Source of the DNA: Porphyromonas canoris
GTDB taxonomy: Bacteria; Bacteroidota; Bacteroidia; Bacteroidales; Porphyromonadaceae
Direction of reading: 5' to 3'
Length of the DNA: 64,000 nt
Assembly: GCF_000769115.1 (NCBI RefSeq)
Contig: NZ_JQZV01000003.1
Span: 1 to 64,000 of the forward strand
The notes under the pieces were generated by a model. It had not been told where the DNA came from and searched no databases. It was given only the letters and a program-made list of their open reading frames with translations. Made by a program: the position numbers and the translations under genes. This document shows, one piece after another, positions 63,593-64,000 of this stretch; the stretch's first letter is position 1; the number at the start of each line of letters is the position of its first letter.

Positions 63593-64000
63593 ATGCGGAT
63601 AGATATTATCACAGTGATACCGGAGATGATAGACGGATGCGTCAACACCTCCATCCTCAAGCGCGCACAGGACAAAGGTCTGGCGGAGATACACCTCCAC
63701 AACCTCAGGGACTACTCCACGAACAGGTGGAAACGGGTGGACGACTACCCGTTCGGAGGAGAAGCCGGCATGGTGATTCAGGTCGAGCCTGTCGATCGTG
63801 CCATCTCCCACTTGAAGAGCCAACGGGCGTACGACGAAGTGATCTTCACCTCTCCCGACGGCGAACTTTTTTCGCAGCCGTTGGCAAACAAACTCTCTTT
63901 GCTGCAGAACATCATCATTCTCTGCGGACACTACAAAGGGATAGACCACCGGATCCGCGAGCATCTCATCACGAAAGAGATTTCGGTGGGCGACTATGTC
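63593..64000 (+). CDS. trmD: tRNA (guanine-N1)-methyltransferase, 3' end cut by window
   Basis: The first 136 codons of TrmD, which methylates G37 of tRNAs to prevent frameshifting. [20 protein letters not shown] is the start; [18 protein letters not shown] and [20 protein letters not shown] are diagnostic of the SPOUT knot substrate and SAM sites. The reading frame is open at the window end. Start chosen: ATG at 63593. Confidence 0.95.
   Translation, partial: MRIDIITVIPEMIDGCVNTSILKRAQDKGLAEIHLHNLRDYSTNRWKRVDDYPFGGEAGMVIQVEPVDRAISHLKSQRAYDEVIFTSPDGELFSQPLANKLSLLQNIIILCGHYKGIDHRIREHLITKEISVGDYV

Overview
The window looks like a chromosome segment of a Bacteroidota species, most likely Porphyromonas or a close relative. 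The evidence is: promoters of the Bacteroidota type (TAnnTTTG at -7) before many genes; an hmuR-hmuY haem-uptake pair; two S9 dipeptidyl peptidases resembling DPP4 and DPP5 of asaccharolytic oral Porphyromonas; GlnRS; Bacteroidota-style OstA and LptF/G proteins; and a mobilizable element with Bacteroides-type int/mob genes. The genus call is an inference from gene content. I see no rRNA, tRNA, CRISPR array or complete insertion sequence.

Layout. 1-608: 5' part of a lipoprotein gene (minus strand). 1335-12493: plus-strand housekeeping and metabolism (LptF/G permease, RibBA, an aminotransferase, S21, cytidine deaminase, serine dehydratase, PdxH, a DPP5-like peptidase, a HAD phosphatase, YigZ). 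12841-15594: hmuR-hmuY on the minus strand. 15794-23560: galE, an anchored TPR protein, the thrS-infC-rpmI-rplT translation cluster, and dnaK. 23640 to about 39760: a horizontally acquired island. 40257-52223: minus-strand genes (DNA alkylation repair, DoxX, pirin, nitroreductase, then the run mlaE-mlaF-glnS-ppiC-ostA-small membrane protein-mutL). 52900-64000: plus-strand M48 protease, YgiQ, DUF5020, gyrB, DPP4, lipA, a NanM-like mutarotase and the start of trmD.

The island has three parts. The first is a mobilizable-element core: a two-HTH regulator, a tyrosine recombinase, an excisionase-like protein, a VapE-type ATPase, a Toprim primase, MobC, a MobA-type relaxase and two accessory proteins. 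The second is AT-rich cargo. Its most interesting piece is a three-gene overlapping operon (32806-34867) encoding a STAS-like/GHKL ATPase, a DUF4325 STAS-like protein and a membrane-anchored protein. After it comes an AlbA_2/RecG-like regulator whose coding sequence contains seven tandem 11-bp repeats, a likely slipped-strand ON/OFF switch. The third is a two-gene module (acetyltransferase and GT1 glycosyltransferase) bracketed by 67-bp direct repeats.

Outside the island the strongest unexplained signal is a set of six intergenic arrays (831-940, 12522-12719, 17773-17969, 39813-39963, 52473-52692, 58675-58960). All keep a spacing of about 22 bp, although their sequences differ and range from near-perfect to heavily degenerate. 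Several share cores, for example 13 identical bases between the arrays before thrS and upstream of mlaE. Their function is unknown to me.
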